64,000 nucleotides of DNA from NCBI RefSeq assembly GCF_900106015.1, contig NZ_LT629797.1, forward strand, positions 1,736,001-1,800,000. Direction: 5' to 3'. The notes beneath the pieces are model-generated. The model worked only from the letters and a program-made list of their open reading frames with translations, had not been told where the DNA came from and did not search any database. The number at the start of each line of letters is the position of its first letter. Positions within the stretch are counted from its first letter, which is position 1. Source of the DNA: Pseudomonas sihuiensis. Lineage in GTDB: Bacteria; Pseudomonadota; Gammaproteobacteria; Pseudomonadales; Pseudomonadaceae. Shown piece by piece: positions 59,873 through 64,000 of this stretch. Position numbers and translations under genes: made by a program.

Positions 59873-62800
59873 TCAGACCGCCACCGGCTCCTCCTCGATC
59901 TTGCGCAGTGGCGCCCAGCGGCGCAGCAGCAGGTACAGCGTCGGAATCACGTAGAGGGTGAAGAAGGTGCCGACCAGCAGCCCGCCGACGATCACCAGGC
60001 CGATCTGCTGACGGCTTTCCGCGCCGGCTCCGCTGGCGATGGCCAGCGGCAGCGAGCCGAGTACCATGGCGCCGGTGGTCATCAGGATCGGCCGCAGGCG
60101 CTGCACCGAGGCCTCGATCACCGCCTCGCGCAGGGCCTTGCCCTCACGCAGCAGGTGGTTGGCGAACTCGACGATAAGGATGCCGTGCTTGGTGATCAGG
60201 CCAATCAGGGTCACCAGGCCGATCTGCGAGTAGATATTCCAGGTGCCGCCGAACAGCTTCAGTGCCAGCAAGGCGCCGGCCATCGACAGGGGCACGCTGA
60301 ACAGAATGATCAACGGGTCACTGAAACTCTCGAACTGCGCCGCCAGCACCAGAAAGATGAACGCCAGGGCCAGGGCGAAGATCAGCAGAATGCCCGAGCT
60401 GGATTCCTTGAAGTCGCGCGACGTGCCGGTGTAGTCGTATTGCGTCTCTGGCGGAAATACCTCACGGGCGGCGACTTCCAGATGATTGAGCGCCTCGCCC
60501 AGGGTGTAGCCGGTGCCGACGTTGGCACTGATGGTCACCGCACGTAGCTGGTTGAAGTGATTGAGCTCGCGCGGCGCCACCGTCTCGCGCACCTCGATCA
60601 GGTTGGACAGCTGCACCATGCCGCCGTCGCGATCACGCACGTACACCCGATCCAGGTCCTGCGGATTGCTGCGATCGATATCCTGCAGCTGCACCATGAC
60701 GTCGTATTGCTCGCCATTCTGCTTGAAGCGGGTCACCTGGCGGCTGCCGAACAGGCTTTCCAGACTGCGGCCGATCACCGATACATCGGTGCCAACCGCC
60801 GTTGCCTGCTCGCGATTGACGGTGATCTTGAGCTGCGGCGAGTTGAGTTTGAGGTCGCTGTCCAGCCCCTCCAGGCCCGGATAATCACGCATGCGCTCCA
60901 TCAGTTGATCGACGTAGACCTGCAGCTCGGCGTATTCCATGGACGAGCGCACGACGAAGTTGATCGGCTGGTTACGCGCGCTCTGTCCCAGCGGTGGGCG
61001 ATTGACCGGGGTAACGCGCATGCCGGCGATATCCTGCAACTTTGGCAACAACTCGTTGCGAATCTCGAACTGGGTACGCGAGCGGTCGCCCCAGTCCTCC
61101 AGCTTCATGAAGGAGATGCCCTGAGCCACGGTTGGGAAACCGGCAATCATCAGGTAGCGATTGGTCTCCGGGATGCTCGCGTAAGCGGCCTCGACCTCAC
61201 GGCCGTAGCGCGCCGTATAGTCGATGGTGGCGCCGTCCGGGCCATTGAACACGCCGACGATGGTGCCGGTGTCTTCGGTCGGCGCCAGCTCCGAACGCAA
61301 GCCACCGAACAGCCAGGCGCACATCACGAAGGCACCCAGCAGCACGCCAAGCACCAGCGGCCAGGCGTGCAGGGCACGGTCCAGGCTGTGCTTGTAGCTG
61401 TAGGTCAGGCCATTGAGGAAGCCTTCGATCAGGTTGTACACGCGACCATGGCGCTGCCCATGCTGATGCGGTTTGAGCATCACTGCGCACATCATCGGCG
61501 TCAGCGTCAGCGCCACGAAACCGGAGACCAGCACGGCGCCGGCCAGGGTCCAGGCGAACTCGGTGAACAGCTTGCCGGTGGTGCCCTGCATGAAGCCGAT
61601 GGGGGCGAACACCGCCGCCAGGGTCAGGGTCATGGCGATCACCGCGAAGGCGATCTCGCGACTGCCCTTGAAAGCGGCCTGCATGGGCTTCATCCCGGCC
61701 TCGATATGGCGATGGATGTTCTCCAGCATGACGATGGCGTCGTCCACCACCAGACCGATGGCCAGAACCATGGCCAGCAGGGTCAGGGTGTTGATGGTGA
61801 AGCCCATCAGCGACATCAGGGCGAAGGCGCCGATCAACGAAACGGGGATGGTCACCAGCGGAATCAGCGTCGCGCGCAACGAGCGCAGGAAGATGAAGAT
61901 GATCAGGATGACCAGCGCCACCGCCTCCCAGATGGTGGTGAAGACGTTGTCGATGGATTCGCGGATGAACTGCGAGTTGTCGTTGGCCACGGTCATGTTC
62001 ATGCCGTCGGGCAGCAGCGCCTGGACGTCGTCCCAGGCCGCTTCGAGCCCGTCGGAGATATCCAGCGGGTTGGCCGTGGCCTGCTTGACCAGGCCCAGAG
62101 TCACCGCCGGCAGGCCGTTGAAGCGCACCACGGTGCGCTCGTCGCGCGGCCCCACTTCGGCGCGGCCGACATCGGACAGGCGCAGCAGGTAGCCTTGCGA
62201 GTCGTCGAGGATCAGCTCGTTGAACTGCTCCGGGGTGCGCAGATCGGTCTCCGAGAGCACGCTGAACTCACGCTCACGCGACTCGATGCGCCCGGCCGGA
62301 ATCTCCACGTTCTGCCGGCGCAGGGCATCCTCCACGTCCTGCACGGTGAGGTTGTGCGCGGCGAGCTTCTCTGGATCGAGCCAGATACGCATGGAGAAGG
62401 TCCGCGCACCGCGCACCTGCACTTCGGACACACCGGGAATGGTCTGCAGGCGGTCCTTGATCACCCGCTCCAGCAGGTCGGTGATCTCCATGGCGCTGTG
62501 CTGCTGGCTGTGAAAGGCGATCCAGATCACCGGCTGGGCGTCGGCCTCGACCTTCTGCACGATGGGTTCGTCGACCTCATCCGGCAGCAGGTTGCGCACT
62601 CGGCCGAGGCGGTCACGCACGTCGTTGGCCGCCTCGTCGGCGCTGCGGCCGAGACGGAATTGCGCGGTGATCTGGGTGTTTTCCGCACGACTGATGGAGG
62701 TGACGAAGTCCAACCCCTCGATGCCGGAGAGTACGTCCTCCACCGGCTGCGCTACCTGCGACTCCATGATCTCCGGGCTGGCCCCTGGGTAGGTGACCTG

Positions 62801-62941
62801 CACGGTGACGATGGGCACGTCGATATTGGGGTATTCACGCACATTGAGACGGTCGTAGGCCATCAGCCCCAGCAGCACCACGATCAGCGACAGAACAGTG
62901 GCGAATACCGGCCGGCGAATGCAGACATCGGAGAGTGTCAC
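59873..62941 (-). CDS. RND-family efflux transporter (HAE1 type)
   Basis: The 1022-residue inner-membrane pump has 12 predicted helices and two large periplasmic loops. It starts VTLSDVCIRRPVFATVLSLI and has the proton-relay Asp pair in GLVVDDAIVMLEN. YPNIDVPIVTVQVTYPGASP is the usual first-loop sequence. The GTG start at 62941 overlaps the stop of the adaptor gene by four bases (GTGA), which fixes it. It exports hydrophobic or amphipathic compounds with the adaptor and an outer-membrane factor not present here. The substrate is unknown. Confidence 0.9.
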   Translation of the reverse strand: MTLSDVCIRRPVFATVLSLIVVLLGLMAYDRLNVREYPNIDVPIVTVQVTYPGASPEIMESQVAQPVEDVLSGIEGLDFVTSISRAENTQITAQFRLGRSADEAANDVRDRLGRVRNLLPDEVDEPIVQKVEADAQPVIWIAFHSQQHSAMEITDLLERVIKDRLQTIPGVSEVQVRGARTFSMRIWLDPEKLAAHNLTVQDVEDALRRQNVEIPAGRIESREREFSVLSETDLRTPEQFNELILDDSQGYLLRLSDVGRAEVGPRDERTVVRFNGLPAVTLGLVKQATANPLDISDGLEAAWDDVQALLPDGMNMTVANDNSQFIRESIDNVFTTIWEAVALVILIIFIFLRSLRATLIPLVTIPVSLIGAFALMSLMGFTINTLTLLAMVLAIGLVVDDAIVMLENIHRHIEAGMKPMQAAFKGSREIAFAVIAMTLTLAAVFAPIGFMQGTTGKLFTEFAWTLAGAVLVSGFVALTLTPMMCAVMLKPHQHGQRHGRVYNLIEGFLNGLTYSYKHSLDRALHAWPLVLGVLLGAFVMCAWLFGGLRSELAPTEDTGTIVGVFNGPDGATIDYTARYGREVEAAYASIPETNRYLMIAGFPTVAQGISFMKLEDWGDRSRTQFEIRNELLPKLQDIAGMRVTPVNRPPLGQSARNQPINFVVRSSMEYAELQVYVDQLMERMRDYPGLEGLDSDLKLNSPQLKITVNREQATAVGTDVSVIGRSLESLFGSRQVTRFKQNGEQYDVMVQLQDIDRSNPQDLDRVYVRDRDGGMVQLSNLIEVRETVAPRELNHFNQLRAVTISANVGTGYTLGEALNHLEVAAREVFPPETQYDYTGTSRDFKESSSGILLIFALALAFIFLVLAAQFESFSDPLIILFSVPLSMAGALLALKLFGGTWNIYSQIGLVTLIGLITKHGILIVEFANHLLREGKALREAVIEASVQRLRPILMTTGAMVLGSLPLAIASGAGAESRQQIGLVIVGGLLVGTFFTLYVIPTLYLLLRRWAPLRKIEEEPVAV

Positions 62942-63960
62942 GGCTGGCGCTCCCCGCTCTTGGTGCGTACGGCCAGCCCTTCGCGCACACGCTGCCAACC
63001 GGCACTGATGATGGTTTCGTCGCCCTGCAGGCCTTCACGCACCTCGACCAGCCCGTCGAAACGCTTGCCCAGCGTCACTTCGCGGCGCTCGACCTTGCCA
63101 TCGACCACCAGATTGACCAGCAACTTGTCGCCCTGCGGCATCACCGCCTCTTCCGGGATAACCAGCGCATTGGGCCGCTCTTCGAGAATCACCGAAACTC
63201 GGACGAACTGTCCGGGACGCAGGCGGCGGTCATCGTTGCCGATATGCGCGCGGATCGCCTGGCTGCGCCCGGCTTCGTCGAGGCGCGGGTTGATGGCGAA
63301 GATTTCGCCACGAAAGCGTTCGCCGGGGTAAGTATCTAGGGTGATTTCCACGGTCTGGCCGAGGCGCACCTGGGCCACGGCCTTCTGCGGAATACGGAAG
63401 TCGACCTTGAGCGGGTCGAGCACTTCCAGGTTGACGATGTTCTGCCCGGCACTGAGGTAGTCACCGACGCTGGCCTGGCGCAGGCCGAGCGTGCCGTCAT
63501 GAGGGGCCTTGATCTGGGTCTTGTCGAGCCGCGCCTGGGCCAGGGCCTGACTGGCACGGGCGGCCTGCAGCTGGCTCTGCGCCTCGTCCAGCGCCTGGGC
63601 GTTGCTGGCACCACGTTGAAACAGCATCTGCGCGCGCTGGTGATTTTTTTCGGCGAGATCAAGATTGGCCCGCGCCTGGGCAAATTCGGCGCGGGCAATC
63701 GCATCATCGAGGCTGATCAGCAGATCGCCAGCGGTCACCGCCTGGCCTTCACGAAAATGCAGGGTGGCCAGGCGCCCTTCCACTTCCGGGCGAATCATCA
63801 CCGATTCGTCGGAACGCAGCGAACCGAAGGTGATCAGCTCGTCACGCACCTCCATCTGCCGTACCGGCACGATCTCGACCATTGGCCCTTCGGCAGCCAG
63901 CGCAGGCGTCGTGAACAAGCCCAGACACAGCCATGGAAGAGCACGCAACAGCACGGTCAT
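62938..63960 (-). CDS. RND efflux membrane-fusion (adaptor) protein
   Basis: The 340-residue periplasmic adaptor has a signal peptide (MTVLLRALPWLCLGLFTTPA, cleavage after ALA), a split lipoyl domain (RPEVEGRLATLHFREGQAVT...APHDGTLGLRQASVGDYLSA), a helical hairpin (about 90-140) and a beta-barrel. There is no lipobox Cys at the cleavage site. AAGGGG precedes the ATG at 63960. Translationally coupled to the pump gene. No regulator is in view; the upstream region is cut by the window end. Confidence 0.9.
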   Translation of the reverse strand: MTVLLRALPWLCLGLFTTPALAAEGPMVEIVPVRQMEVRDELITFGSLRSDESVMIRPEVEGRLATLHFREGQAVTAGDLLISLDDAIARAEFAQARANLDLAEKNHQRAQMLFQRGASNAQALDEAQSQLQAARASQALAQARLDKTQIKAPHDGTLGLRQASVGDYLSAGQNIVNLEVLDPLKVDFRIPQKAVAQVRLGQTVEITLDTYPGERFRGEIFAINPRLDEAGRSQAIRAHIGNDDRRLRPGQFVRVSVILEERPNALVIPEEAVMPQGDKLLVNLVVDGKVERREVTLGKRFDGLVEVREGLQGDETIISAGWQRVREGLAVRTKSGERQP

Positions 63961-64000
63961 GATCAGCCCCTTTTTCTTGGTAGAGGCGGAGTCTAACCGG

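Noticed and set aside
60557..63331. A 924-codon open frame on the plus strand
   Set aside because: It is exactly antiparallel to the clear RND pump gene, and its composition (His/Gln/Arg/Asp-rich) is that of a GC-rich complement.

Overview
The window looks like a chromosomal segment of a Pseudomonas of the P. aeruginosa/mendocina/alcaligenes type. The right flank carries dusA, tal, an RssC-like STAS protein, an RssB-like response regulator/phosphatase, a PilZ protein, mlaA, a thioesterase, a HAD-like protein, a DUF4404 protein and queF, an order I recall from that genus. The left flank has a FIST sensor protein, a porin and pqqF. Flanking genes are GC-rich and separated by short palindromic Pseudomonas-type repeats.

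Between about 6.16 and 51.50 kb sits a 45-kb genomic island inserted in the 5' end of dusA. The left junction keeps the native dusA start (6110-6175) fused to foreign sequence. The right junction supplies a new start that restores a full dusA. A tyrosine recombinase and a probable excisionase lie next to the right junction, and similar arm-type repeats lie just inside both ends. The element has a relaxase, an RHH accessory protein and a candidate oriT at the left. At the right it has its own replication module: an origin-binding-type helicase diverging from a primase-like protein across an 87-bp near-perfect inverted repeat that carries mirrored promoters. I see no type IV secretion genes, so it reads as an integrative and mobilizable element.

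Its cargo (about 9.8-37.5 kb) is defence-rich. It holds a standalone SMC-like ATPase and a complete type I BREX locus: brxR diverging from a small membrane/coiled-coil gene, then brxA, brxB, brxC, a GmrSD/BrxU-like DUF262-DUF1524 gene, an unknown gene, pglX, two unknown genes that share a repeated domain, an AbiE-type toxin-antitoxin pair, pglZ and brxL. The island backbone (about 6.2-9.2 and 37.5-51.4 kb) is AT-richer. It carries an MvaT/H-NS-like protein and a tandem operon of about a dozen small genes, most of which end in the same C-terminal motif. It also carries eight exact copies of the 12-mer TTTGAGCGCAAA, none of which I saw in the BREX cargo or in the flanks.

The most novel-looking items are the tandem small-protein array (38.9-42.3 kb, with a probable relative at 44.3 kb), the backbone-specific 12-mer, the mirrored replication control region, and the pair of BREX-embedded proteins sharing an unrecognised PH-like repeat. 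All calls come from reading the sequence; no database search was run.
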